64,000 nucleotides of DNA. It comes from Planomonospora parontospora (lineage in GTDB: Bacteria > Actinomycetota > Actinomycetes > Streptosporangiales > Streptosporangiaceae). The stretch spans positions 92,396 to 156,395 of the forward strand of contig BMQD01000018.1 in the NCBI GenBank assembly GCA_014647935.1, in the 5' to 3' direction. Numbering within the stretch: the first letter of the stretch is position 1; each line of letters begins with the position of its first letter. The notes below the pieces were generated by a model, which saw only the letters and a program-made list of their open reading frames with translations, had not been told where the DNA came from and ran no database searches. This document shows positions 26,405-38,346 of the stretch, piece by piece. The position numbers and the translations under genes are program-made.

Positions 26405-28498
26405 GTGGCGAACCCGTCGCCGCGCCGAACGCTCCCGCTGCTCAACAGCCCGCACAAGAGCGGGCGGTCCGCACTGACCTGCGAATTCCGCTGCGGCAAC
26501 GCCTGCGCGCACGATGTCCCGAACACCGGCGACAACACGTACTTCGGCGACGTGGTCACCTCGGTCCTGTCCCGCCGCGGAATGCTCCGGGCGGGAGCGC
26601 TCGGCGCCGTCGCGGTCGGGGCGGGCGCGATCGGCGTGGCGGGAGCCGCACCCGCCGCCGCCGACCCCGGGGCGGAGGCCCAGGGCCTCGGCCGCGGGCA
26701 CGGCCACGGGAACGGCGGCCGGGGAGGCCTCCGCTTCGCGGCCGTCGCGCCGAACCGGGAGGACCGCCTCACGGTGCCCGAGGGCTACGAGTCGGCCCCC
26801 GTCGTGCGCTGGGGCGACCCGGTCCTGCCCGGCGCCCCGGAGTTCGACTACGAGAACCAGAGCGCCGAGGCGCAGGCCCAGCAGTTCGGCTACAACTGCG
26901 ACTTCGTGACGTTCTTCCCGATGGGCGGCCACCGCGGCCTGCTCTGGGTGAACCACGAGTACTCCGACGAGGCGCTCATGTTCCGCGGCTACACCGGTGG
27001 GGCGTCCGCGACCGAGGAGCAGATCAGGATCGGCCTGGCCGCGCACGGCGGCTCGGTGGTCGAGATCGAGCGGGTCGGGAACAGCGGTCAGTGGAGGCTG
27101 GTCACCCGGGGTCGCCGCCGCTACAACCGCCGCATCACCGCGCAGACCCCCATGCGCTTCACCGGTCCGGCGGCGGGCAGCGACCTGCTGAAGACCGCCG
27201 CAGACCCGAAGGGCGCCACCGTCCTCGGCATGCTGAACAACTGCGCGGGCGGCACCACCCCGTGGGGCACCGTGCTGACCGCCGAGGAGAACTTCAACCA
27301 GTACTTCGCGATGGGCGGCGGAGCTCCCGAGGAGCAGAAGGCCGGGCTCAAGCGGTACGGCATCGACACCGCCTCGACCAAGCCGAGCGGCCGCGGCTGG
27401 GAGCGCGTGGAGGAGCGCTTCGACCTGTCCAGGCACCCGCACGAGGCCAACCGCTTCGGCTGGATCGTGGAGATCGACCCGTTCGACCCCGGCTCCACCC
27501 CGGTCAAGCGCACGGCCCTGGGCCGCTTCGCCCACGAGGGCGCCACCACCACCCTCGCCGGGGACGGCCGGGTCGTGGCCTACATGGGCGACGACTCCCG
27601 CTTCGAGTACGTCTACAAGTTCGTCTCGAAGAAGCGCTACATCCCCGGCTTCGACCGGCACAACCGCACCCTGCTCGACGAGGGCACGCTGTACGTCGCC
27701 AGGTTCACCGGCGACAGCCCCGCCGCGGAGATCGACGGCTCCGGGAAGCTCCCCGCCGACGGGCGGTTCGACGGCTCGGGCGAGTGGATCCCGCTGGTCA
27801 CCGGGAACGTCTCGCACGTGCCGGGCATGACCGCCGCGGAGGTCCTGGTCTTCACCCGCCTGGCCGCCGACAAGGCCGGCGCGACCAAGATGGACCGCCC
27901 CGAGGACATCGAGCGCAACCCCGTCACCGGCGGCGTCTACCTGGCGCTGACCAACAACTCCAACCGGACCCCGGCCCAGGTGGACGAGGCCAACCCGCGC
28001 CCCGCCAACAAGCACGGCCACGTGCTGGAGATCACCGAGCGCCGCGACGACGCCGCGGCCACGACCTTCGCCTGGTCGCTCCCGCTGGTCTGCGGCGACC
28101 CGGCCGACCCCTCGACGTACTTCGCCGGGTTCGACAAGAGCAGGGTCTCGCCGATCTCCTGCCCGGACAACGTCGCCTTCGACCGCGACGGCAACCTGTG
28201 GATCTCCACGGACGGCAACGCCCTCGGCTCCAACGACGGCCTGTTCGTCATGCCGGTCACCGGCTCCGAGCGCGGCCACCTGCGCCAGTTCCTCACCGTG
28301 CCGATCGGCGCGGAGACCTGCGGCCCGTTCATCACCGCGGACCAGCGCAGCGTCTTCGTCGCGGTGCAGCACCCGGGCGAGGTCGACGGCGCCTCGCCCG
28401 AGACCCCCGCCAGCCACTGGCCCGACGGCGGGGAGAGCCAGCCCCGCCCGTCGGTCGCGGTGGCCTGGCACACCCGGGGCCGGAAGATCGGTTCCTGA
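26405..28498 (+). CDS. phoX: PhoX-like alkaline phosphatase (DUF839), Tat-exported
   Basis: 697 residues. A Tat-type motif [12 protein letters not shown] lies at ~57-68, followed by a hydrophobic stretch and an AAA-type cleavage region, so it is exported folded. About 55 residues precede the twin-Arg motif, including a conserved Cys cluster ([11 protein letters not shown]) seen in relatives. The mature part is a DUF839 beta-propeller with [11 protein letters not shown] and [18 protein letters not shown], which carry metal ligands in PhoX enzymes. It releases phosphate from phosphomonoesters. The GTG at 26405 is downstream of the PHO box. Confidence 0.93.
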   Translation: MANPSPRRTLPLLNSPHKSGRSALTCEFRCGNACAHDVPNTGDNTYFGDVVTSVLSRRGMLRAGALGAVAVGAGAIGVAGAAPAAADPGAEAQGLGRGHGHGNGGRGGLRFAAVAPNREDRLTVPEGYESAPVVRWGDPVLPGAPEFDYENQSAEAQAQQFGYNCDFVTFFPMGGHRGLLWVNHEYSDEALMFRGYTGGASATEEQIRIGLAAHGGSVVEIERVGNSGQWRLVTRGRRRYNRRITAQTPMRFTGPAAGSDLLKTAADPKGATVLGMLNNCAGGTTPWGTVLTAEENFNQYFAMGGGAPEEQKAGLKRYGIDTASTKPSGRGWERVEERFDLSRHPHEANRFGWIVEIDPFDPGSTPVKRTALGRFAHEGATTTLAGDGRVVAYMGDDSRFEYVYKFVSKKRYIPGFDRHNRTLLDEGTLYVARFTGDSPAAEIDGSGKLPADGRFDGSGEWIPLVTGNVSHVPGMTAAEVLVFTRLAADKAGATKMDRPEDIERNPVTGGVYLALTNNSNRTPAQVDEANPRPANKHGHVLEITERRDDAAATTFAWSLPLVCGDPADPSTYFAGFDKSRVSPISCPDNVAFDRDGNLWISTDGNALGSNDGLFVMPVTGSERGHLRQFLTVPIGAETCGPFITADQRSVFVAVQHPGEVDGASPETPASHWPDGGESQPRPSVAVAWHTRGRKIGS

Positions 28499-28500
28499 CT

Positions 28501-28557
28501 CCGCACGCGCCCGCCGTACCCGGCCCGGGGGACCGGGTACGGCGGACGCGCGTGCGG
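28501..28557. terminator. bidirectional terminator between phoX and AraC gene
   Basis: A long stem combines a 13-bp inner helix (CCGCCGTACCCGG / CCGGGTACGGCGG) with a 10-bp outer helix (CCGCACGCGC / GCGCGTGCGG) and a 2-nt bulge. It starts 2 bp after the phoX stop and ends 11 bp before the stop of the convergent AraC-type gene. Confidence 0.85.
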
Positions 28558-28568
28558 TCGCCGCCCGG

Positions 28569-29435
28569 TCAGCCGGTGGTCCGCTCCACGGGGATCCAGA
28601 GCGCGGCCTCCGCCTCCCGGCCGTCCGGCGAGAACACCGTGCGGGTGATCTGCGGGCCCGGCCGGCTCACGTACGGGTTGGAGGGGAACCACTGGGTGTA
28701 GACGTCCCGCCACAGGTACTGCACGGTCTGCGGGGACGGGCCCGAGGCCTCGAAGACCGCCCAGGTGCCCGCCGGGACCTCCAGGACGTCCATGCCCTCG
28801 GGCGCCTCGCCGCCCGTCGCCGCGGCGCAGTAGTAGTCGAGCTCGCTGCCCTCCTCCCGCGGCTCGGCGATGTCGTGGGCCACGTTGACGAGGCCCTCCG
28901 GCTCCTGGTCCGACAGGGCCGCGATGCGCGCCAGGGCCTCCTTCCCGAGGCCCCGGGTGAACTCGACGATCGCCGGGTTCATCCCCTCGTGGACGAGGGG
29001 GACGCGGGTCCTCCTGCCCACGAGCCGGAACCCGTCCTTCTCCACGATCCGGTACCGCATGCCGCTGCTCCCTTCGACGACGAGGCGGAAGGACATCCGG
29101 GGCTGGGAGTACAGGGCGGCGCCGGTCCGCCTGGCCTCGCCGGGGCCGACGCCGTGCAGGGCGCGGAACGCGCGGGCGAACGCCTCACCCGAGCCGTAGC
29201 CGTAGCGCACCGCGACGTCGAGCAGCGTCTCCTTCCCGGCGAGCACCTCGGCGCCCGCGACGGTGAGCCGCCTGCGGCGGACGTACTCCGAGAGCGGCAG
29301 GCCCGCCAGCGCGGAGAACAGCCGCCGGAAGTGGTACTCCGACGTGGCGGCGATCCGCGCCAGCTCGGCCGTCTCGATCTCGGAGTCGAGGTGCCGCTCG
29401 ATGTACTCCATGGCCTGGTTGAGCCGCTCCAGCAC
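28569..29435 (-). CDS. AraC-family regulator with GyrI-like effector domain
   Basis: 288 residues. The N-terminal AraC double helix-turn-helix (~5-105) includes IAATSEYHFRRLFSALAG and VAVRYGYGSGEAFARAF. A GyrI/SOUL-like small-molecule domain (~125-288) follows, the Rob/MarA-type layout. The GTG at 29435 was chosen because AAGGAG lies eight bases upstream; GTG codons at 29456 and 29465 lack such a site. The gene lies 146 bp downstream of an MFS exporter on the same strand, so it may control that exporter in response to a bound drug-like molecule. Confidence 0.93.
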   Translation of the reverse strand: MLERLNQAMEYIERHLDSEIETAELARIAATSEYHFRRLFSALAGLPLSEYVRRRRLTVAGAEVLAGKETLLDVAVRYGYGSGEAFARAFRALHGVGPGEARRTGAALYSQPRMSFRLVVEGSSGMRYRIVEKDGFRLVGRRTRVPLVHEGMNPAIVEFTRGLGKEALARIAALSDQEPEGLVNVAHDIAEPREEGSELDYYCAAATGGEAPEGMDVLEVPAGTWAVFEASGPSPQTVQYLWRDVYTQWFPSNPYVSRPGPQITRTVFSPDGREAEAALWIPVERTTG

Positions 29436-29581
29436 TCCCGGCTCTCCTTCCCTCACGAGGTTCACGCTAGGTGCGGGCGGCCGGGCCGGACCCGACATCC
29501 GCGGGCCCGATCCGGTCGGGTACGGCGCCCGCACGGACGGCGCGGCGGGCCGCCCCCGCGGCGGGCGCCCCGCCGGGGCGC

Positions 29582-31066
29582 TCACCGGGCGGGGGACGCC
29601 TCCCGGGGGTTTCCGGCCAGGGCGGCCAGCAGGGCGCCGGTCAGGGCGACGGCGAACAGCACGCCGTACGTCCTCTGGAAGCCGTCCATGAGCTGCTCCA
29701 CGGCGACCGGGGAGACGCGGGAGAGCGTGCCCGCGTAGACCTGGTCGCGCAGCCGCGGGCTGACCGAGCCGGTGAGCACGCTCAGCGTGACGGCGACGCT
29801 GAGCACGATCCCCACGTTCATGATCATGAGGCGGAAGCCGTTCACCACGCCGAGGCTCCCGGGCGGCAGGGCCTTCATGACCTGGGTGGTGTTCCCGGTG
29901 AGGAACGTCCCGCTGCCGCAGCCGCACAGGAACAACCCCGCGCCGACGACCCAGTACGGCGTGGCGGGCGCGGTGTTGAGCAGCAGGATCCCGAGCCCGG
30001 AGGCGCTGAACAGGGAGCCGCCGACCGAGAGCGCGTAGGGGGAGACCCGGCGGCCGAGGGCGCCCGCGAGCGGGGAGGCGAGGGCCATGCCGATCGGGAC
30101 CGGGAGCACGCCCAGGGCGGCGGTGACGGCGTCGACGCCCCTGGCCGCCTGGAAGTAGAGGGCGACCAGCAGGATCAGCGCCGAGCGGGCCAGCGCGTTG
30201 CAGAACGAGGCGAGGTTGGCGAAGGCCAGCACGCGCTTGCCGAACAGGCGCACGTCGAGCACGGGGTGGGAGGCGCGGCGCTCCACGGCGACGAGGACCG
30301 GGACCAGGAGTGCCGCGACCACCGCGCCGGTGATCACGACCGGGCTGCCGGGGCCGCGCGAGCCCGCCTCGGAGAGCGCGACGAGCGCGGCGGACAGCAG
30401 CGCGAAGACCACCAGGTTGCCCGCCGCGTCCACCGGCTCGCGGGGACCCTGCGGATCGCGGTCGGCCTTGCGCAGGGCGAACGCGCCCCAGCCGAAGGCG
30501 ATCAGCCCGGCCGGCACGTTCACCCAGAAGATCCACTGCCAGCCGGCCGTCTCGGCGATCAGCCCTCCCAGGGTGGGGCCGGCGAGCTGGGCCACCGAGA
30601 GCGTGCCGATGTAGACGCCCATGCCCTGGCTGAGCCGGTCGGGCGGGAAGGCGTCGGTGATGATCACGGTCCCGTTGGCCAGGATCATCGCCGCGCCGAC
30701 CGCCTGGAGCACCCGCATCGCGATCAGGAACCAGACGCCGGGGGAGAGCCCCGCGAGCAGCGAGGCGGCGGTGAAGAGGGCGAATCCGGCGAGGTAGACC
30801 TCCCGGCGGCCGAGGAGGTCGGCGACCCTGCCGAAGAACACCAGGGTCGCCGTGTTGACGAGCATGAACGAGAGCAGGATCCAGCCGGAGGCGAAGGCGT
30901 CGGCCCGGAAGTGCCGGACCACCGCCGGGAGGGCGACGTTCAGGGTGCTTCCGGAGACGCCGATCAGCACCAGCCCGAGACTCGTGACCGAGCAGACGCG
31001 CCAGGCGTAGCGGAGCCTGGCGGAGTATTCGGGCGAGCCGGGGAGGTCCTGGGGGATCGCGACCAT
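29582..31066 (-). CDS. MFS transporter, DHA2 (14-helix) drug-exporter family
   Basis: 494 residues with about 14 hydrophobic segments. DHA2-type signatures are visible: motif A between helices 2 and 3 (FGRVADLLGRREVYLAG) and motif C in helix 5 (IGTLSVAQLAGPTLGGLI). Family members export drugs, dyes or metabolites by proton antiport. The ATG at 31066 fits the start of helix 1; a GTG at 31087 is possible. It is followed by the AraC/GyrI regulator, and upstream lies a Crp-family gene on the same strand with a 55-bp gap. Confidence 0.93.
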   Translation of the reverse strand: MVAIPQDLPGSPEYSARLRYAWRVCSVTSLGLVLIGVSGSTLNVALPAVVRHFRADAFASGWILLSFMLVNTATLVFFGRVADLLGRREVYLAGFALFTAASLLAGLSPGVWFLIAMRVLQAVGAAMILANGTVIITDAFPPDRLSQGMGVYIGTLSVAQLAGPTLGGLIAETAGWQWIFWVNVPAGLIAFGWGAFALRKADRDPQGPREPVDAAGNLVVFALLSAALVALSEAGSRGPGSPVVITGAVVAALLVPVLVAVERRASHPVLDVRLFGKRVLAFANLASFCNALARSALILLVALYFQAARGVDAVTAALGVLPVPIGMALASPLAGALGRRVSPYALSVGGSLFSASGLGILLLNTAPATPYWVVGAGLFLCGCGSGTFLTGNTTQVMKALPPGSLGVVNGFRLMIMNVGIVLSVAVTLSVLTGSVSPRLRDQVYAGTLSRVSPVAVEQLMDGFQRTYGVLFAVALTGALLAALAGNPREASPAR

Positions 31067-31121
31067 GCCGACCAGTCTGACGCACACTGTACGTCCGTTT
31101 TGTCCCGGGTCGGGTGGCCGG

Positions 31122-31805
31122 TCACCTCGCGCGCCTGCGCAGCCCCTCCATGTCGTGGATGACCACTCGGCGGCGGCCGGTCTCGATCAGCCCCCGGTCC
31201 CGGAGCGAGCGCAGGGCCTTGCTGACCGCCTCGCGGGAGGAACCCGTCCAGCCGGCCAGCTCGTCCTGGGAGAGCGGCAGCGCCACCCGGACCGCGCCGC
31301 CCGCCTGCTCGCCGTACCGCTCGGCCAGTTCCAGGAGCCGGGTGGCGACCCGGCCGGCGGTGTCGAACGCGCCGTACTCGATCCGCTTGCGGTCGGCGTC
31401 GCGGACCCGGCCGGTCACCGTCTGCAGGAGCAGTACGGCGACTCGGCCGTGCTCGCGCAGGAACGCCGGGAAGTCGCGGACCGCGATGCCCTCGACCGGC
31501 TCCAGCGCGGTGACCGTGGCCGACCTCGGCAGGCCGTCGATGGCCGAGAACTCGCCGAGCAGCGCGCCGGGCCCGCGCACGGCGAGGACGACCTCGGTGC
31601 CGGAGGACGTGTGCGAGGAGATCTTCACCCGGCCGGACGTCAGCACGAGCACCCAGTCGGACGCGTCGCCCTCGGCCATCAGCGTCGCGCCCCGGTCCCA
31701 CCTCCGGGGCCGCCCGGCCGTGCGCAGCCCAGCGGCCTCCTCGGGGGTGAGCAGGGAGAGGAACTCGCCCGGTTCGGACACGGACGGGGAGGGGGACGGG
31801 CTCAC
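31122..31805 (-). CDS. Crp/Fnr-family transcriptional regulator
   Basis: 227 residues. The cNMP-binding beta-roll (~15-130) includes GPGALLGEFSAIDGLPRSATV, which has the Gly-Glu and Arg-Ser/Ala pattern of the cyclic-nucleotide pocket (GE and R in the phosphate-binding cassette). A C-terminal winged helix (~150-225) carries LSQDELAGWTGSSREAVSKAL. No Fe-S cysteines are present, so a cyclic-nucleotide ligand is more likely than oxygen sensing. The GTG follows AGGAGG. A nucleotide-cyclase gene lies 151 bp upstream on the same strand. Confidence 0.94.
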   Translation of the reverse strand: MSPSPSPSVSEPGEFLSLLTPEEAAGLRTAGRPRRWDRGATLMAEGDASDWVLVLTSGRVKISSHTSSGTEVVLAVRGPGALLGEFSAIDGLPRSATVTALEPVEGIAVRDFPAFLREHGRVAVLLLQTVTGRVRDADRKRIEYGAFDTAGRVATRLLELAERYGEQAGGAVRVALPLSQDELAGWTGSSREAVSKALRSLRDRGLIETGRRRVVIHDMEGLRRRAR

Positions 31806-31956
31806 GGGTGCCTCCTGGAGGGGATGCTGGTCGACACGGGGTGGCGGGCCGGTACGACGGCGTGCGGCGCCGGTCGTTCCGGCGGGGTGTGGTCCGGCGG
31901 GGTGCGGTCCGGTGCGGCGGCCCCGCGGTGAGGTCCGGGCTCCCGCTCCGGCCGGA

Positions 31957-34044
31957 TCAGGTCAGCCCGGACAGGACGTAGGCGTGCACGGGATGCTCCT
32001 TGCCCTTGAGGCTCAGCCCGCCCAGCGGCTGGACCTTCGCCCCGGGGCCGATCCGGTCGAGGGTGCTCTGGCCGATCACGACGGTACCGGGTTCGGCCAC
32101 GCCCTCCAGCCGGGCGGCCACGTTCACGCAGTCGCCCATCGCGTTGAACCCGCGCAGCTGGGGGCTGCCGATGTTGCCGACCAGCGCGGGCCCGGTGTTG
32201 ATCCCGATCCTGAACCGGGGGTAGCCGGGCGTGCCGGCGGCGATCTCCTCGGCGGCCTCCTGCATGGCCAGCGCCGCCCGGGCCGCGGCCTCGGCGTGGT
32301 CGGGCTGCCGGGCCGGGGCGTTGAACAGCGCCAGCATCGCGTCGCCGACGAACTGCACGATCGTGCCGCCGTTGGCGAGCACGATCGGCACGGCCGCGCC
32401 GTGGTAGCGGTTCAGCATGTCGACGATCTCCCCGGGCGCGACCCGCTCGGAGAAGCTCGTGAAGCCCTTCAGGTCGGCGAAGAGCGCGGTCAGCTCGACC
32501 AGCTCGCCGCCGAGCTCGGCCCGGCGCGGATCGGCCAGCAGCGCCTGCGCCACGTCCGGGGACATGTAGTTGCGGAAGAGCCCCTCCAGCTCCTGGTAGA
32601 GCCGGGCGTTCTCCAGGGAGATCGAGAGCTGCGCGGCCAGGGTCGCCGCGAGCGCCTCGTCCTGCGAGGTCAGGCCCACCGGGACCTCCAGCGCCCCGGC
32701 GAGGCGGCCCTTGACGGTCAGCGGGTGCAGGACCGCGCCGCCGCGCCGGATCGGCCCGCCGCCGGGGAAGTCCTGCGCGGTGTACGCGGCGGAGCCGACC
32801 ACGACCCGCCCGTCCGCGACCAGGCTGATGCGCACGTCGCCGTAGGCCTGCCGTACCCGCTCCATCGCGTGGGAGAGCAGCTCGCCCTCGGGCAGGCCCA
32901 CCCGGGCCCGGTTGCCCAGGTCCACCAGGGCGGCCAGCCGCTCGGACAGCTCGCGCTCGGTGGCCAGCGCCTCGCCCGCCCGGTCGAGCACGGCGGCCTG
33001 CGCCTCGGTGAGCCCGAACTTGCCCGCGAGCCTGGTCGCGACCGGGACCCCGGCGCCGGTCCCGTCGCCCGCCCCGCCGCCCGGCCTGCCGTCCTCCCGG
33101 CGGCGCAGGTGGGTGACGAGCTCCTCCAGCGCCTGGGCGTACTCGCCGCGCATCCTGCGGACGGTCGCGCTCAGCGCCACCGAGTCGAACAGCCCGGCAC
33201 CGGAGCCCTCCCGACGGAACTGCAGGTGGGCGCTGTAGGCGACGAAGGCGAAGGCCAGGGTGAGCAGCACGTGCCAGAGCCACCAGGACAGGTGCCAGTT
33301 GTGGTGGGACATCCCCGCGACCACCGCCTCGGCGAGCAGGGCGTAGGCGGTGACCAGGCTGATCAGCATCGCCGCCGGTCGCCTGCGGTGCAGCCGGAAC
33401 ACCATCACCGCGGCGGCGCCGTACAGGGCGACGGCGAGCAGTTCGGCCCCGCCGAGGTCGGCGCCGTGCGCGGGCGGCCTGGCGCTCAGCGGGGTGAGGC
33501 CCGGCACCAGGCAGGCCGCCCCCCAGCCGGTGACCAGCGCGGCGAGCGCGCCGCGCAGCAGGTTGCGCGACCGGAGCACGGCCCCGGCCGCCCGCTCGCC
33601 CAGCGGCAGCGCCGAGGCGAACGCGAAGGCCGCGGCGACCAGGAGGCCGACCGGGTGGGACAGGTCGAACCCGCGGCTCGGCCCGCCGAGGACGACCTTG
33701 GGGGTGGTCAGGCCGTGCACGAAGAAGAAGCCGGCGCTGCCCAGGAAGACCAGCGAGACCAGGAGCAGCCGGGCGTCCGCGCGCCGGGAGGCGGACCGGC
33801 TGACCAGCGCGCCCAGGACCAGGCTGATCACGGCCACGACGTTGATCAGCCAGAAGTGGGCGGGGTTGTCCTGCCACCGGGCGTTGAGACGGGGCTGGGC
33901 GAGCAGCAGCCAGAGCCCGAGCATCGGCAGGGCCAGGTGCATCACCCAGACCACCGCGCGGACCGGCTGGGTCGCCGGAGGGAGGTACGGCTCGGGCCCG
34001 GCGCTGCCGGCCTCCGGCGCGGCCGTCGAGTCGTTCGTCGGCAC
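31957..34044 (-). CDS. membrane-bound class III adenylate/guanylate cyclase with GAF domain
   Basis: 695 residues. About eight membrane helices (30-280) are followed by a helical linker, a GAF-like domain (~365-500) and a class III cyclase domain (~525-695). Metal-binding Asp is in LFADLKGFTSFSERV and the second in VQFVGDAMLALFN. The end of the catalytic centre is GFNAMGDCVNVAARLE, with the transition-state Asn and Arg. The key pocket residues favour an active enzyme; cAMP is the usual product. The Crp-family gene directly downstream could respond to it. Confidence 0.93.
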   Translation of the reverse strand: MPTNDSTAAPEAGSAGPEPYLPPATQPVRAVVWVMHLALPMLGLWLLLAQPRLNARWQDNPAHFWLINVVAVISLVLGALVSRSASRRADARLLLVSLVFLGSAGFFFVHGLTTPKVVLGGPSRGFDLSHPVGLLVAAAFAFASALPLGERAAGAVLRSRNLLRGALAALVTGWGAACLVPGLTPLSARPPAHGADLGGAELLAVALYGAAAVMVFRLHRRRPAAMLISLVTAYALLAEAVVAGMSHHNWHLSWWLWHVLLTLAFAFVAYSAHLQFRREGSGAGLFDSVALSATVRRMRGEYAQALEELVTHLRRREDGRPGGGAGDGTGAGVPVATRLAGKFGLTEAQAAVLDRAGEALATERELSERLAALVDLGNRARVGLPEGELLSHAMERVRQAYGDVRISLVADGRVVVGSAAYTAQDFPGGGPIRRGGAVLHPLTVKGRLAGALEVPVGLTSQDEALAATLAAQLSISLENARLYQELEGLFRNYMSPDVAQALLADPRRAELGGELVELTALFADLKGFTSFSERVAPGEIVDMLNRYHGAAVPIVLANGGTIVQFVGDAMLALFNAPARQPDHAEAAARAALAMQEAAEEIAAGTPGYPRFRIGINTGPALVGNIGSPQLRGFNAMGDCVNVAARLEGVAEPGTVVIGQSTLDRIGPGAKVQPLGGLSLKGKEHPVHAYVLSGLT

Positions 34045-34429
34045 AGTGGCCTCCGTATTCGTCGGGGGTCCCGTGACCCCCTGTGGCGTCCGCCCCGCCC
34101 CGTGGGCGGGTTCCCCCGAACGCCCCGATTATCCAGGCACACCGCCGGTGCCGCCAACGCCTTTCCGCTCCCGGGGACCACCGCGCGGAAACCCTGTGCG
34201 GAGATCCCGCGGGACCCCCGCGGAAACCTTACGGGACCCCTGCGGAAACCCCGCTGGACCTCCGCCGGTAAGCGTCCGTACCGGATGCGACCGGCGGCCC
34301 GCGACCCGGCGGCGGATGAATGTAATCATTCGCCGGGAATGAGAAGGTGGGCGGGAGAGGAATCCGTGGAAAGACCTGAGACGGACGGAGGTGAACCCTA
34401 AAGTGACAACGGATTCGGAGGGGGACGAG
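34045..34429. other. 385-bp gene-free divergent region
   Basis: This lies between the cyclase (minus) and the Uma2 gene (plus). It holds the minisatellite at 34186-34265 and presumably both promoters. No RNA gene or real small reading frame was seen. AATGTAATCATTC near 34318-34330 is unusually AT-rich and could belong to the Uma2 promoter. Confidence 0.55.
34186..34265. repeat. minisatellite of ~22-bp GCGGAAACC/GGGACCCC units
   Basis: GCGGAAACC recurs at 22-50-bp steps (three copies), interleaved with GGGACCCC-like segments, giving about three diverged copies of a roughly 22-bp unit. It is non-coding. The repeat is visible by eye, but its exact phase is uncertain. Confidence 0.55.
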
Positions 34430-35008
34430 ATGACCGCTGAAGTGCTGCCTTCCTGGTTCTACCCGCCGGCCGACGGCTGGGTCGCCGAGGATCTCGACCG
34501 GCTCCCCCCCGAAGCGCCGCGCCGCCTCGAACTCGTCGATGGAGCCCTCATCGTGATGTCCCCGCAGACCAAGTTCCACATGAGGGTCATCGACAACCTC
34601 ACCCGAGTGCTGCGGTCCGCGGCACCGGAAGGCCTCGACGTGGTGCGGGAGATGACGGTCACGCTGGGGCGGCGTCAGCGGCCGGAGCCGGACGTCATGG
34701 TCGTCCGGGAACCCCCCGGGACGGGGCTGGAGCGCACGACTTACCGGCCCGAGGAGGTCGTCCTCGCGGTCGAGGTGGTCTCACCCGACTCGGAGGAGCG
34801 CGACCGGAAGGTCAAGCCTGAGCGGTACGCACAGGCCGGTATCCGCCACTTCTGGCGGATCGAGAACGAGAACAGCCTCCCCGTCGTCCACGTGTACGAG
34901 CTGGACGACACCACCGGCGCCTACGTGCCGATCGGCATCGAGCGGGAGAAACTCCGGCTCATGGCGCCCTTTCCCGTCACCGTCACGATACGGGAGCTGC
35001 TCTCCTGA
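34430..35008 (+). CDS. Uma2-family (DUF820) endonuclease-like protein
   Basis: 192 residues. This PD-(D/E)xK-fold family shows RPEPDVMVV (Asp), LAVEVVSPDS (Glu-x-Val) and DRKVKPERYAQAGIRHFW (Lys, with the typical YAxAGI-xxFW motif). The function of the family is poorly known; many copies occur per genome in actinobacteria and cyanobacteria, and some are mobile. The ATG at 34430 has GGAGGGGGACGAG upstream; a GTG at 34391 would add 13 residues. The gene is single and convergent with purL. Confidence 0.9.
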   Translation: MTAEVLPSWFYPPADGWVAEDLDRLPPEAPRRLELVDGALIVMSPQTKFHMRVIDNLTRVLRSAAPEGLDVVREMTVTLGRRQRPEPDVMVVREPPGTGLERTTYRPEEVVLAVEVVSPDSEERDRKVKPERYAQAGIRHFWRIENENSLPVVHVYELDDTTGAYVPIGIEREKLRLMAPFPVTVTIRELLS

Positions 35009-35067
35009 GCCTCGCAGCGCGGTAGCGGGCGGGACCTCGCCCGACCGGACATCGTCCCGCGAAAAGG

Positions 35068-35103
35068 CGGAGGGGTACGGCCCGCGTGAGCCGTACCCCT
35101 CCG
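35068..35103. terminator. bidirectional terminator between Uma2 gene and purL
   Basis: A 13-bp perfect stem (CGGAGGGGTACGG / CCGTACCCCTCCG) with a 10-nt loop lies 60 bp after the Uma2 stop and 11 bp beyond the purL stop, between convergent genes. A GAAAAGG run borders it on one side. Confidence 0.85.
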
Positions 35104-35114
35104 TCGTGCGTGGA

Positions 35115-37382
<2,268 letters not shown>

Positions 37383-37447
37383 GCGGCCTCCTCCGTCGGC
37401 CGCGTTCGCGACGTTGCTGTGTCTATCGGCTCGCTCGCTCCGCTCGC

Positions 37448-38131
37448 TCACGTGTTCACCAGCTTCTTGAGGATCGAGGTGAAGAAGGCGCGGCCGTCCG
37501 TGCTCGGGGCGCCGGTCAGGTCCTCGACGGCGTGCTCGGGGTGGGGCATCAGGCCGACGATGTTGCCGGCCTCGTTGCGGATGCCGGCGATGTCGTTCAG
37601 GGAGCCGTTGGGGTTGCCCCCGGTGTAGCGGAAGACGACCTGGCCGCCCGCCTCGATCGCCGCGAGGGTGGCCGGGTCCGCGACGTAGCGGCCCTCGCCG
37701 TGCTTGACCGGCAGCACGATCTCCTGGCCCTCGGTGAAGTCCGAGGTCCAGGGGGTGGCGGTGTTCTCCACCCGGATGCCCTGGTCGCGGCAGACATAGT
37801 GAAGCCCGGCGTTGCGCATCAGCGCGCCGGGCAGCAGGTGGGCCTCGCAGAGGATCTGGAAGCCGTTGCAGGTCCCCAGGACGGGGAGCCCGGCCCTGGC
37901 GGCGGGGATCAGCTCCTCCATCAGCGGCGCGAACCTGGAGATCGCCCCGCACCGGAGGTAGTCCCCGTAGGAGAACCCGCCGGGCAGGAAGACCGCGTCC
38001 ACCCCCTTGAGATCGGGGTCGGCGTGCCACAGCGGGACGGCTTCGCCCCCCGCATGGCGCACGGCACGGGCCGCGTCCTGATCGTCAAGAGTCCCGGGAA
38101 AAGTGACGACGCCCACGCGGGCAGCACTCAT
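37448..38131 (-). CDS. purQ: phosphoribosylformylglycinamidine synthase, glutaminase subunit
   Basis: 227 residues, a class I glutamine amidotransferase. It makes ammonia for PurL. The nucleophile Cys is in LGTCNGFQ, and the His-Glu pair is in MPHPEHAVE. The early segment [16 protein letters not shown] is diagnostic of PurQ. The ATG at 38131 follows GGAGGGG. The ATPase gene 215 bp upstream separates it from purS. Confidence 0.97.
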   Translation of the reverse strand: MSAARVGVVTFPGTLDDQDAARAVRHAGGEAVPLWHADPDLKGVDAVFLPGGFSYGDYLRCGAISRFAPLMEELIPAARAGLPVLGTCNGFQILCEAHLLPGALMRNAGLHYVCRDQGIRVENTATPWTSDFTEGQEIVLPVKHGEGRYVADPATLAAIEAGGQVVFRYTGGNPNGSLNDIAGIRNEAGNIVGLMPHPEHAVEDLTGAPSTDGRAFFTSILKKLVNT

Positions 38132-38346
38132 GACAGCGTTCCCCTCCACAAACGAGCACCGCGCCGACGTCTCACACATCGGACGGCGGTCTGCGGCGGT
38201 GCGCCCAGGCTATCCGCTCTCCGGGGAGAGCTCACAACGAGGTGTACGGCCCGCGCCCCGGATCCGGCGGTGACCTGCCCGCGGCCGGGAATCCTGATCA
38301 CGGGACCCGCGGCGCCGCGGGGCGGGACGGACGCGGCCGGAAGAGG

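Noticed and set aside
28569-31085. Single large minus-strand gene joining a regulator and a transporter
   Set aside because: The upstream part is a shifted frame of the MFS gene; the MFS protein reads well in another frame, and the AraC gene has its own ribosome site at 29435.
34430-35008. Uma2 gene as evidence of a mobile element
   Set aside because: No inverted repeats, transposase or composition change surround it; such genes are scattered widely in actinobacteria.
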